Source: an uncultured Eubacteriales bacterium (lineage in GTDB: Bacteria > Bacillota > Clostridia > Oscillospirales > Oscillospiraceae). From it: DNA of 46,915 bases. The stretch covers positions 1 through 46,915 of the forward strand of contig UROF01000018.1 in NCBI GenBank assembly GCA_900549475.1, written 5' to 3'. Made by a program: the position numbers and the translations under genes. Below the pieces are notes generated by a model. The model was not told the DNA's origin. It searched no databases and was given only the letters and a program-made list of their open reading frames with translations. Below are positions 1 to 8,077 of the stretch, piece by piece (within the stretch, counting starts at the first letter, position 1; every line of letters starts with the position of its first letter).

Positions 1-53
1 TACATCGGCTTCCCAAGCCGAGGAGGCGGGTTCGATTCCCGTACCCTGCTCCA
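1..53 (+). tRNA. tRNA-Gly (anticodon CCC), 3' part only
   Basis: The window starts inside this gene. The anticodon arm TCGGC-TTCCCAA-GCCGA gives anticodon CCC with U33. The T arm is GCGGG-TTCGATT-CCCGT, followed by the 3' acceptor strand, a discriminator T and an encoded CCA at 51-53. The D arm and 5' acceptor strand lie upstream of the window. A strong terminator follows directly. Confidence 0.93.
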
Positions 54-90
54 AACAAAAAGGCACGCTGTAAAGCGTGTCTTTTTGTTT
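54..90 (+). terminator. Rho-independent terminator of tRNA-Gly
   Basis: A near-perfect inverted repeat (arms about 17 nt, one G-T pair, TGTAA loop) begins right after the CCA end and finishes in CTTTTTGTTT. The A-rich left arm mirrors the T-rich right arm, so it could work in both directions. Confidence 0.85.
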
Positions 91-240
91 GGGAGCCACA
101 GGCTCATTTCAAGGCTCGCCGGAAGTGAATTCCGCCTGCGCCAAGGTTTTTGCCTCAGGCGAAAACACTTGTACGGCGCAAACGCGCCGCCCCACCGTGC
201 GGGGCCCCAAGGCCTGCCGGCATCTATATGTTTCGATGTT
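91..240 (-). repeat. Solitary copy of the multi-hairpin intergenic element (family also at prfB and the response regulator)
   Basis: Read on the minus strand this segment aligns with 16711-16855 and 41678-41825. They share a hairpin GTTTTT..GAAAAC (146-166), the block CTTGGCGCA(G)GGCGG, and a second hairpin CGGAA-gtgaa-TTCCG (120-134). The stem sequences differ from those of the other copies but pairing is kept, which points to selection on structure. On the minus strand the element ends in GGCTCCC and is followed by AAAC, like the AAA junctions at the other two loci. Here there is no visible duplicated gene end: the tRNA-Gly terminator follows instead. The segment holds no credible gene. Boundaries are approximate. 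Confidence 0.65.
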
Positions 241-243
241 TCC

Positions 244-282
244 AAAAAGAGAGACACGACCATCGGTCGTGTCTCTCTTTTT
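244..282 (-). terminator. Terminator of the D,D-carboxypeptidase gene
   Basis: Long perfect hairpin AAAGAGAGACACGAC-CATC-GTCGTGTCTCTCTTT, with A tract on the left and T tract on the right. It lies 37 bp beyond the stop of the minus-strand gene and can act in either direction. Confidence 0.85.
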
Positions 283-318
283 GAAGTTCCGGCGGTCTAT
301 GTCCGCCGTCGTCCTTCC

Positions 319-1440
319 TTATTTTACATAGCTGGTGTACAGCGCCACATGGTCATTCATGCACAGGCTGCTGCTGCCCGCCTTTCCTGTCACGCAGATA
401 TACAGGTTCCCGTCCGGGTCCTCTCCGCAGCTGGCCGCGCAGCTGCCCGACTCATTCACATAGCCGGTCTTGCCGCCCAGCACCGTCACACTGCCGCTGT
501 CCTTATCCTCGATCCGGCGCATGAACCAGTTGGAGAGCACCATGCCCTCGGGGTGCTTGTTGGAGGGGTCCGTATAGTAGACCTTGGTGGAAATGACCTC
601 CCGGCACAGGGGGTCATCCATAGCCGCTTTAAGGATCATGGCCATATCGTACACGGTACAGTAGTGGTTTTCATCGTAAAGGCCTACGCAGTTGGTGAAA
701 TGGGCGGTATCAGACAGGCCAAGCTCCTCCAGCTTTTCATTCATCAGCTCCACAAAAGCTTCCTGGGAACCGGCGATGTAGTTGGCAAGACCCAGGGCCG
801 CATCGGCACCGGAGGGCAGGATCGTTCCATAAAACAGATCCTTTACCGTGACCTCCTCATCCAGCAGGAATCCCACTACACTGCAATCATTGACGAAGCA
901 GTAGTCGGTGATAGACAGGTCAATGGTCACCGTATCCTGGAGATCCGCCTGACTTTTCAGATGCTCGGAGGCCACCAGAACCGTCAGCACCTTGGTCATG
1001 GAAGCGGGGTTAATGGTAGCCTCCGACTCCTTTTCCGCCAGGATCTTCTGGTTTTCCACATCAATGAGGACCGCATATTCGCTGTTGATCTCTGTTCCCA
1101 GCTTGACAGTATCCGGGCCGCTCGCAGCGGTGTAGATCACAGGCTGGGGCTCGGGCAGCGGATCTATCTCCGGGTGAGGCAGCATGGCCTCCACCGTCAT
1201 GGGCGTGTCAGCGGTATCCTCCTGGACGTCTCTGGCCTGGGCGTCACTGCCGCCGTCCCCCATGCGTCCCCAGATCAAAAGCCCTGAAACGACCACCAGC
1301 GCAAGACATGCCACCGGCAGGACCCGGCGCAGAAGCCTGCGCCGACGGGCCCGCTCTCTGGCCCTTCTGGCCGCTATGCGCTGGGCTCTCCGACGGGCCC
1401 GTTCCTCATCAGTCGTGGTAAAAGGATGCTGCTTGTCCAT
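319..1440 (-). CDS. D-alanyl-D-alanine carboxypeptidase-like serine hydrolase (peptidase S11)
   Basis: 373 aa. An Arg-rich cytoplasmic N-terminus (residues 1-40) is followed by one membrane anchor (about 41-58) and a low-complexity linker, then a PBP5-type catalytic domain on the outside of the membrane. The family trims the terminal D-Ala of peptidoglycan pentapeptides. Visible motifs are S147-M-T-K150 (SxxK, acylated Ser and Lys) and K324-T-G326. The SxN motif reads S210-G-A-D-A, so the usual Asn is Ala. That variant may occur in clostridial members, but it makes substrate and activity less certain. The ATG at 1440 has an AGGAGAG site just upstream. The gene lies 46 bp downstream of the LysR gene on the same strand and may be read through from it. 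It ends in its own strong terminator. Confidence 0.85.
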   Translation of the reverse strand: MDKQHPFTTTDEERARRRAQRIAARRARERARRRRLLRRVLPVACLALVVVSGLLIWGRMGDGGSDAQARDVQEDTADTPMTVEAMLPHPEIDPLPEPQPVIYTAASGPDTVKLGTEINSEYAVLIDVENQKILAEKESEATINPASMTKVLTVLVASEHLKSQADLQDTVTIDLSITDYCFVNDCSVVGFLLDEEVTVKDLFYGTILPSGADAALGLANYIAGSQEAFVELMNEKLEELGLSDTAHFTNCVGLYDENHYCTVYDMAMILKAAMDDPLCREVISTKVYYTDPSNKHPEGMVLSNWFMRRIEDKDSGSVTVLGGKTGYVNESGSCAASCGEDPDGNLYICVTGKAGSSSLCMNDHVALYTSYVK

Positions 1441-1486
1441 CTGTTCTCTCCTGTGGTATCTCTAATTGATCGTCTTCCTTTTTCTA

Positions 1487-2386
1487 TCAGTCTGCCTGCC
1501 CGCAGTCTAAAAATTTTCGACAAAAATTATGGAAATTCAGGTGCCGCTCCTCCGGGGGCACCCCTTCCGGCATAACAAAGTTGAATTCCCGCAGCAGCGG
1601 AAATCCCTCGATATCCATCTCTGTCAGCACGCCCTCTGCCAGCTCATGTTCCACCGCCGGGCGATAGAGGAACGTGATCCCTTCGCCGCCGGCCACCAGG
1701 GACTTGATGGTGGTAAAGCTGCTGATCTGGCTCACATGGGAGAAGCTGCCCACTCCGTAGGAAAACTGCTGGAGCATCTTCTCCAGGATCTCCCGGGTAC
1801 CGGAGCCCGGCTCCCGGATAATGAGCCGCTGGGCCAGCAGTTCCTCCAGCTCCAGGTGCCGCCCCGCCAGCGGGGAATCCGATGCGCAGACGCCCAGGAA
1901 CTGCTCCTTCCGCAGCAGCCGGTGGGCATAGGCCCCCTTGTCAAAAAAGCCCTCCAGATAGGCAAAATCCAACAGCCCTGCATGGAGCCGTCCCAGCAGA
2001 GCCCGGGTGTTATCCACGTAGAGGTCGATATCCGTATCCTGGTCCTCCCGGAGATAGGCTTCCACCACCGGCGGCAAAACATACTCCCCGATGGTCTTGG
2101 TGGCCCCTACCCGCAAAATTTTCCGGCCCGGAGGCGCGGCCATCTGCCGCTCCGCCTGCCGGATCATGCTCCGGATACGGCGGACCTGACGGTACAGCTC
2201 CTCCCCCTTCTCTGTCAGATGCAACCGCTTACTGCGATAGACGAAGAGGTCTGTCCCATAGTGCCGCTCCAGGTGCTGGATATGCTGGGTGACGGTGGGC
2301 TGGGAGAGGTGCAGATTCTCCGCTGTCCGGGAGTAGTTGAGGGTCTCGCACAGATCCAGAAATGTGTCATAGCGAAAATCCAGCAC
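1487..2386 (-). CDS. LysR-family transcriptional regulator
   Basis: 299 aa, the usual family length. The N-terminal winged helix-turn-helix (residues about 1-60) includes the typical core YSRTAENLHLSQPTVTQHI. Residues about 90-295 form the periplasmic-binding-protein-like effector domain. The gene is divergent from the redox/ABC operon starting at 2595, and the shared intergenic region holds a promoter for each side plus an inverted repeat of LysR-site form. It is therefore the likely activator of that operon. By neighbourhood and by resemblance to CysL/CbbR-type members, a sulfur-related signal is plausible, but the ligand cannot be read from sequence. Confidence 0.88.
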   Translation of the reverse strand: MLDFRYDTFLDLCETLNYSRTAENLHLSQPTVTQHIQHLERHYGTDLFVYRSKRLHLTEKGEELYRQVRRIRSMIRQAERQMAAPPGRKILRVGATKTIGEYVLPPVVEAYLREDQDTDIDLYVDNTRALLGRLHAGLLDFAYLEGFFDKGAYAHRLLRKEQFLGVCASDSPLAGRHLELEELLAQRLIIREPGSGTREILEKMLQQFSYGVGSFSHVSQISSFTTIKSLVAGGEGITFLYRPAVEHELAEGVLTEMDIEGFPLLREFNFVMPEGVPPEERHLNFHNFCRKFLDCGQAD

Positions 2387-2430
2387 CGTGCTTCCCCCTT
2401 TTGTCCCTCTCGCAGGCCATACCTAGGAGT

Positions 2431-2459
2431 AGTATAGTCTATTTTTGTCCTCCACGCAA
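2431..2459 (-). promoter_or_regulatory. Sigma-A promoter of the lysR gene
   Basis: On the minus strand: TTGCGT, 17-bp spacer, TATACT. It lies about 45 bp upstream of the regulator's start. Confidence 0.65.
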
Positions 2460-2496
2460 GGAAAACTTCCTCGGTTGAGACAAACCCATCAGCAAA

Positions 2497-2514
2497 ACCA
2501 ATGGATGTATTGGT
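2497..2514. promoter_or_regulatory. Candidate LysR operator
   Basis: Perfect 6-6-6 inverted repeat ACCAAT-ggatgt-ATTGGT ending 9 bp before the -35 box of the divergent operon, the usual position for LysR activation. Confidence 0.6.
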
Positions 2515-2523
2515 ATTTATTTA

Positions 2524-2552
2524 TTGAAAGGGCATCCAAGGAGCGATATAAT
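2524..2552 (+). promoter_or_regulatory. Sigma-A promoter of the redox/ABC operon
   Basis: TTGAAA, 17-bp spacer, TATAAT, 42 bp before the start codon at 2595. The candidate LysR site is directly upstream. Confidence 0.8.
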
Positions 2553-2594
2553 GAATACAAGCCATAAGATCACTATTTGAGGAGGACGGACCAT

Positions 2595-5177
2595 ATGAAT
2601 CTGCTGGTCATCGGCGGTGTTGCCGCCGGAACAAAGGCCGCGGCCAAGTATAAGCGACTGGACCGCGCCGCCCATGTCACCGTTCTGAGCAAATCCCAGG
2701 ACATCTCCTACGCCGGCTGCGGCCTGCCCTACTATGTAGGCGGCATGATCGAGAGCCGGGAGGAACTGATCGTCAACACCCCCGCCAAGTACAGCGCCCT
2801 CACCGGCGTAGAGGTCCTCACCGGCCGTGAGGTCACCTCTCTTGATCCCCAGGCCCGTACCGCCGTGGCCAAAAACCTTGCCACCGGTGAGGAGGAGACC
2901 TACTCCTACGACGCCTGCGTCATCGCTGTGGGCGCCTCCCCTGTGGCTCCGCCGGTGCCCGGCGTGAACCTGCCCGGCGTATTCACCGTCCGCACCCCTG
3001 ACGATGCCCAGAACATCCGCGCCTTTGTGGACAGCCATCAGGCACACCGGGCCGTGGTAGTGGGCGGCGGCTTCATCGGCCTGGAGATGGCCGAAAACCT
3101 GAAGGACAAGGGTCTCTCTGTTACCGTGGTGGACCTGGCTCCCCAGCTGCTGCCCAACATCTTTGATCCCGAGATGGCCCTGTACCTCCGCCGCCACCTG
3201 CAGAAGCAGGGCGTCCAGGTGCTGACCTCCGTGATGGTGGAGGGCCTGGAGGGCGGCGCAGCCGTCACCGGCGTCAAGACCGGGGCAGGCCTCCTGCCCG
3301 CCGACGTGGTGATCCTCTCCGCCGGCATCCGTCCCAACACCGCCTTCCTCAATGATATCGGCCTCGACATGGTGAAGGGCACTATCCTCACCGACGACCA
3401 GGGCCGCACCAACCTGCCCGGCATCTACGCCGCCGGCGACTGCGCCATGGTCCATAACCGCATCACCGGAAAGCCGGCCTGGTCCCCCATGGGCTCCACC
3501 GCCAACTACATGGGCCGTACCCTGGCCCAGGCCCTGGCAGGCCGTGACGCCCACCATCCCGGCGTGCTGGGTACCGGTGTGGCCAAGCTGCCCGGCATCA
3601 ACTGCGCCCGCACCGGCCTCACCGAGGCCCAGGCCGTGGCCGAGGGCTACGACGTCATTACCGCCGTGGCCGCTACCGACGACAAGGCCCACTACTATGA
3701 GGATGCCTCCTTCTTTATCACCAAGCTCATTGCCGACAAGGCCTCCCGCCGTCTGCTGGGCGCTCAGATCATCGGCCCCGGCGCTGTGGACAAGATGGCA
3801 GACGTAGCCGTTACCGCCATTGCCATGAAGGCCACTCTCTCCGACCTCGACAACCTGGACCTCAGCTACGCGCCCCCCTTCTCCACCGCCATCCACCCCT
3901 TCGTCCAGGCGGTCCATGTCCTGGAGAACAAGCTGGACGGTCTGCTCCAGTCCATGACCCCCGCCGAGTACCTGGCAGGCAAAGCCAGGGGTTTCCGGGT
4001 CATTGACGTGTCCCCCAAGCCCTCTGTTCCCGGCGCGCTGTTCGTGGAGCTGGGCAAGGTGGTGGATTCCATTCCCGGCGTGGAGAAGGACGAGGCCTGC
4101 CTCCTGGTATGCGCCAAGGGCAAGCGCAGCTATTTCCTCCAGAACCGGCTGCGCGCAGGCGGCTACACCAACGTGTGGGCGCTGGAGGGCGGCCTTACGG
4201 TCAACGACGTCCATGTGCCCCGGGCTACTGCCGCTCTGCCCGCCGAGGAGATCGCCCGGGTGAAGGCCCTGGGCTGCCTGTGGGACAAGCGCAGCCAGGA
4301 TATCTTCAACGTCCGTGTCATCACCGTCAACGGCAAGATTACCTCCGACCAGCACATCGCCGTGGCGGAGGCCGCCCGGAAGTTCGGCTCCGGCGAGGTC
4401 ACCATGACCACCCGTCTGACTCTGGAGATCCAGGGTGTCCCCTACGACAACATCGAGCCTCTGCGGGACTACCTGGCACAGTACGGTCTCCAGACCGGCG
4501 GTACCGGCTCCAAGGTCCGGCCTGTGGTGTCCTGCAAGGGTACCACCTGCCAGTATGGCCTCATCGACACCTTCGCCCTCTCCGAGAAGATCCATGAGCT
4601 CTACTACGTGGGCTACCACGAGGTGAAGCTGCCCCACAAGTTCAAGATCGCCGTGGGCGGCTGCCCCAACAACTGCGTCAAGCCCGACCTCAACGACCTG
4701 GGTATCGTGGGCCAGCGGGTTCCTGTGGTGGAAGGGGACAAGTGCAAGGGCTGCAAGGTCTGCCAGATCGAAAAAGTCTGTCCCATCCACGTGGCGCAGA
4801 TGGTGGACGGCAAGATCCAGATCGACCCCTCCGCCTGCAACCACTGCGGCCGCTGCGCCGGCAAGTGCCCCTTCCATGTCACCGACCAGTACATGGACGG
4901 TTACCGCGTCTATCTGGGCGGCCGCTGGGGCAAGAACGTGGCCCACGGTAAGCCCCTCAGCCGCATCTTTACCTCTGAGGAGGAAGTCCTCAGCCTGGTG
5001 GAGAAAGCCATCCTCCTCTTCCGTGAGCAGGGCATCACCGGCGAGCGTTTCTCTGATACCATTGCCCGGCTGGGCTTTGAGAATGTGGAGCGTCAGCTCC
5101 TCAGCGACGACCTGCTCAGCCGCAAGAGCGAAAACCTCAGCGCCCAGAAGCACTTGAAGGGCGGCGCCACATGCTGA
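2595..5177 (+). CDS. CoA-disulfide reductase / rhodanese / sulfite-nitrite reductase-like fusion with two [4Fe-4S] modules
   Basis: 860 aa from the ATG at 2595, which has GGAGGA at proper spacing; an upstream in-frame TTG lies inside that ribosome site. Order of modules: an FAD/NAD(P)H pyridine nucleotide-disulfide oxidoreductase (about 1-445) with CoADR-type active-site Cys42 in YAGCGLPYY; a rhodanese domain (about 450-535) with Cys506 in VCAKGKRS; and a sulfite/nitrite reductase-like part (about 555-705). The last has the ferredoxin-like half-domain and the cluster/siroheme cysteines SCKGTTC (about 646) and GGCPNNC (about 688). Two ferredoxin clusters follow, CKGCKVC..CP (about 716) and CNHCGRCAGKCP (about 748). 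Inference: it passes electrons from NAD(P)H and ferredoxin to a sulfur species delivered as persulfide. It is soluble, with no signal peptide. It overlaps the lipoprotein gene by 7 nt (ATGCTGA). Confidence 0.85.
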   Translation: MNLLVIGGVAAGTKAAAKYKRLDRAAHVTVLSKSQDISYAGCGLPYYVGGMIESREELIVNTPAKYSALTGVEVLTGREVTSLDPQARTAVAKNLATGEEETYSYDACVIAVGASPVAPPVPGVNLPGVFTVRTPDDAQNIRAFVDSHQAHRAVVVGGGFIGLEMAENLKDKGLSVTVVDLAPQLLPNIFDPEMALYLRRHLQKQGVQVLTSVMVEGLEGGAAVTGVKTGAGLLPADVVILSAGIRPNTAFLNDIGLDMVKGTILTDDQGRTNLPGIYAAGDCAMVHNRITGKPAWSPMGSTANYMGRTLAQALAGRDAHHPGVLGTGVAKLPGINCARTGLTEAQAVAEGYDVITAVAATDDKAHYYEDASFFITKLIADKASRRLLGAQIIGPGAVDKMADVAVTAIAMKATLSDLDNLDLSYAPPFSTAIHPFVQAVHVLENKLDGLLQSMTPAEYLAGKARGFRVIDVSPKPSVPGALFVELGKVVDSIPGVEKDEACLLVCAKGKRSYFLQNRLRAGGYTNVWALEGGLTVNDVHVPRATAALPAEEIARVKALGCLWDKRSQDIFNVRVITVNGKITSDQHIAVAEAARKFGSGEVTMTTRLTLEIQGVPYDNIEPLRDYLAQYGLQTGGTGSKVRPVVSCKGTTCQYGLIDTFALSEKIHELYYVGYHEVKLPHKFKIAVGGCPNNCVKPDLNDLGIVGQRVPVVEGDKCKGCKVCQIEKVCPIHVAQMVDGKIQIDPSACNHCGRCAGKCPFHVTDQYMDGYRVYLGGRWGKNVAHGKPLSRIFTSEEEVLSLVEKAILLFREQGITGERFSDTIARLGFENVERQLLSDDLLSRKSENLSAQKHLKGGATC

Positions 5178-6217
5178 CGCGCCATGTTCTTGCCCTGCTT
5201 CTTGCCCTGCTGTGCCTGGGAGCCGCCGGCTGCGCCGGCGCTCCTCAGGACAGCAACGCCAATGCCCCGGCGGACAGCAACGCCGGAGCCAATGACACCG
5301 ATGATACCGCCGGAACCTCTGGCGACGCCCAGGCGGAGGCCGTCTTTCCCTACACCTTCACCGACAGCACCGGCGCCGAGGTTACTCTGACCGCCCCGCC
5401 GGAGCGGGTAGCGGTACTGTTCTCCTCCTTCGGGGAGATCTGGACCGACGCCGGCGGCGACATCGCCGTCACCGTAGGTGAATGCGTGGAGCGGGGCTTT
5501 GCCGCAGAGGGGACTTCTCTGGTAGACGACGGCGCGGGAAAGTCCATTGATATGGAGCTTCTTCTCTCCTATGAGCCGGACTTTGTCATCGGCTCCGCCG
5601 ACATCGAGGCCCAGGCTGAGGCCTGCCGCACCCTCCAGGAGGCGGGCGTACCTGCCGCCGCCTTCCAGGTGGAGACCATCGACCAGTATCTGGACATGCT
5701 GAAGATCTGCACCGACATCACCGGAAATACCCAGGCCTGGGAGACCTGCGGCGTTGCGGTGAAGGAGCAGGCCGACGCTGTGCTGGCGGCAGTAGAGGAG
5801 TATCTTGCCGGCGGCGCGGAGACCCAGAACATCCTCTTCATCCGGGCCGGCAGCCAGTACTCCTCCACCAAGGCCAAAACCGCAAAAGACAACTTTGTCT
5901 GCGTGATGCTGGGTGAACTGGGAGCCTACAACATTGCCGACAATGCCCCGGTACTGTTGGACGGGCTCTCCCTGGAGGAGGTCCTCATGGAGGACCCGGA
6001 CTACATCTTCCTTACCGCCATGGGCAGCCAGGAGGCCTCTGAGGCCTACATCGACGACCTCTTTGCCCAGGACGGCTGGCGGCAGCTCACCGCAGTGGCG
6101 GAGGGGAACTACCAGTTCCTGCCCCGGGAGATGTTCCACTTCAAGCCCAACGCCCGTTGGGGAGAGGCCTACGCCTACCTGGCGCAGCTGCTCTACCCTG
6201 ATTTGACACTCTCATGA
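5171..6217 (+). CDS. ABC transporter substrate-binding lipoprotein (FepB/BtuF type)
   Basis: 348 aa. A lipoprotein signal peptide ends in LGAAGC, with the modified Cys at residue 21, followed by an acidic, Ala/Asn-rich linker. The folded part starts with FTDSTGAEVTLTAPPERVA, the typical opening of the helical-backbone binding proteins for iron-siderophore, heme and cobalamin. The start overlaps the end of the upstream redox fusion and the stop overlaps the permease start (ATGA), so all four genes are translationally coupled. The substrate is not readable. Coupling to a siroheme-type reductase suggests a metal-chelate or tetrapyrrole, or a sulfur compound, but this is only inference. Confidence 0.87.
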   Translation: MLTRHVLALLLALLCLGAAGCAGAPQDSNANAPADSNAGANDTDDTAGTSGDAQAEAVFPYTFTDSTGAEVTLTAPPERVAVLFSSFGEIWTDAGGDIAVTVGECVERGFAAEGTSLVDDGAGKSIDMELLLSYEPDFVIGSADIEAQAEACRTLQEAGVPAAAFQVETIDQYLDMLKICTDITGNTQAWETCGVAVKEQADAVLAAVEEYLAGGAETQNILFIRAGSQYSSTKAKTAKDNFVCVMLGELGAYNIADNAPVLLDGLSLEEVLMEDPDYIFLTAMGSQEASEAYIDDLFAQDGWRQLTAVAEGNYQFLPREMFHFKPNARWGEAYAYLAQLLYPDLTLS

Positions 6218-7212
6218 CCGCTGCTGTAAAAAACACCCGCAGATTTCTGATTTTCGCTGTTCTGACGGCGGCGGCACTGGCCGCCGTTCTCGGCCTGCTC
6301 TTTGGCAGCGCCTGGCTGGACTTCGGGCAGGTCTGGAATGGACTCTGGGGCGGCGACGCAAACGCCACCGAATCCCTGATCCTCCATACGGTCCGTCTGC
6401 CCCGGGTGGCGGCTGGCCTGCTGGCGGGAGCGGGACTGGCCCTGTCCGGAGCGCTCCTCCAGGCCGCCACCGGCAACGCCCTGGCTGGCCCCAGCATCAT
6501 CGGCGTCAACGCCGGAGCGGGCTTTGCCATGATACTGTGTCTGTGCTTTTTCCCTATGTCCTACCAGACACTGCCTCTGGCTGCCTTTCTGGGAGCCTTC
6601 GCCTGCACTATGCTCATCGTCCTCATTGCCGGAAAAGTGGGCGGCTCCAAAGTGACCATCGTCCTGGCAGGCGTGGCCATCTCCTCCCTTCTCAACGCCG
6701 GCATCTCTTTCCTCAAGCTTCTTTTCCCGGACCACGCCGTCTCCTACAACTACTTTGCCATCGGCGGCGTGGACGGCGTCACCTTCCCGGCCCTGGCAGC
6801 CCCCGCCCTAATTACCCTGGCCGCTTTTCTGGCGGCATGGGTCATGGCGGGACGGCTGAACCTCCTCTGCCTGGGAGACGCCATTGCCTCCAGTCTGGGC
6901 GTGCGGGTAAAGCTGCTGCGGATGGCCGCCCTGATTCTGGCAAGTCTCCTGGCCGGGGCAGCAGTATCCTTTGCGGGACTGCTGGGTTTCGTGGGGCTGA
7001 TGGTGCCCCATATGGCCCGGCGGCTGTTGGGCAGTGACCTGAGACTTCTGCTCCCCGCCTGCGCCCTGCTGGGCGGTACCCTGGTGACCCTGGCGGATCT
7101 GCTGGGGCGGGTGGTCTTTGCTCCCTCCCAGATCCCCGCCGGCATCATCACCGCCTTTATCGGCGTCCCCTTCTTCTTTATCCTGCTGATGCAGAGGAGG
7201 AACCGGCTATGA
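6214..7212 (+). CDS. FecCD-type ABC transporter permease
   Basis: 332 aa, the normal family length, with about nine to ten hydrophobic segments. The conserved LPRVAAGLLAGAGLALSGAL block and the following NALAGPSIIGVNAGAGFA block are diagnostic of the BtuC/FecCD/FhuB family. The coupling-helix region LGFVGLMVPHMARRLLG is present near residue 260. It overlaps its neighbours by 4 nt on both sides (ATGA). It forms the membrane channel with the ATPase encoded next; only one permease gene is present, so a homodimer is expected. Confidence 0.92.
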   Translation: MTAAVKNTRRFLIFAVLTAAALAAVLGLLFGSAWLDFGQVWNGLWGGDANATESLILHTVRLPRVAAGLLAGAGLALSGALLQAATGNALAGPSIIGVNAGAGFAMILCLCFFPMSYQTLPLAAFLGAFACTMLIVLIAGKVGGSKVTIVLAGVAISSLLNAGISFLKLLFPDHAVSYNYFAIGGVDGVTFPALAAPALITLAAFLAAWVMAGRLNLLCLGDAIASSLGVRVKLLRMAALILASLLAGAAVSFAGLLGFVGLMVPHMARRLLGSDLRLLLPACALLGGTLVTLADLLGRVVFAPSQIPAGIITAFIGVPFFFILLMQRRNRL

Positions 7213-7985
7213 CCGTCACTTTTACCCATGTATCCGCCCGCTACGGCCGCCGGACCATCCTGGAGGACGTATCCTTTACGGCCGAGAGCGGCGGCGTTAC
7301 CGCTCTCATCGGCCGCAACGGCGCGGGAAAATCCACCCTCCTCAGCTGCCTCACCGGCGGCAAGAAGGACTACGGCGGCACCATCGCCCTGGATGGCACA
7401 GACATCCGCTCCCTCAGCACTGCTCGGAGAGCCCGGCTCTGTGCCTGTCTCCCCCAGATCCTGCCCCGGCCCCATGTGACGATACGGGAGCTGGCGGCCT
7501 TTGGCCGGGCTCCCTACGCCCCTCTGGGCCACCTGTCCCCGGCGGATCACGCCGCGGCGGAGGCGGCGGTGGAGGCGGTGGGCCTCTCTTCCATGTCCGA
7601 TGCCTTCGTGGATCTCCTCTCCGGCGGCGAGCGGAAAAAGGCGTTTTTCGCCATGACCCTGGCCCAGGACGCCCCGCTGATTCTGCTGGACGAGCCTACT
7701 GCCCATCTGGACACGGTATCCCGGTTCGAGTTTCTGGACCTGGTGATGTCCCTGCGGGGCAAGCTGGGCAAGACCTTCCTGGTGGTCATGCATGAGCTGC
7801 CGGAGGTGCTGCGCTGCGCTGACCGGATCGTAGTGCTGGACGGCGGACATCTGGTGTATAACGGCGACGCCGCCGGATGTCTGGCGGAGAACATCCCCCA
7901 GCACTACTTCCGAATCCATCTCTCCGGCTCAGCGGAGGACGGTTACGCTGTCCGTCCCCTGTCCCCCTCCGAAAAACAAATCTGA
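7209..7985 (+). CDS. ABC transporter ATP-binding protein (FecE/BtuD type)
   Basis: 258 aa. Walker A GRNGAGKST (about residue 37), Q-loop in CLPQ, signature LLSGGERKK, Walker B LILLDEPTAHLD and the H-loop His in VVMHELPE are all visible. It energises import together with the FecCD permease encoded just upstream (4-nt overlap). It is the last gene of the operon; the hairpin at 8003-8039 terminates it. Confidence 0.92.
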   Translation: MTVTFTHVSARYGRRTILEDVSFTAESGGVTALIGRNGAGKSTLLSCLTGGKKDYGGTIALDGTDIRSLSTARRARLCACLPQILPRPHVTIRELAAFGRAPYAPLGHLSPADHAAAEAAVEAVGLSSMSDAFVDLLSGGERKKAFFAMTLAQDAPLILLDEPTAHLDTVSRFEFLDLVMSLRGKLGKTFLVVMHELPEVLRCADRIVVLDGGHLVYNGDAAGCLAENIPQHYFRIHLSGSAEDGYAVRPLSPSEKQI

Positions 7986-8002
7986 TCTGCCTGTCAGAAA
8001 AA

Positions 8003-8039
8003 CACACGCCCGCTGTGGGATCATCCACAGCGGGCGTGT
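8003..8039. terminator. Bidirectional terminator between the ABC operon and the anti-sigma gene
   Basis: Stem ACACGCCCGCTGTGG / CCACAGCGGGCGTGT, flanked by an A-rich left side (AGAAAAAC) and a T-rich right side (ATGTTTCTTTT). It sits between two convergent genes. Confidence 0.82.
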
Positions 8040-8077
8040 ATGTTTCTTTTTCCGGAAGGACGGGCTATACCGCCGGA

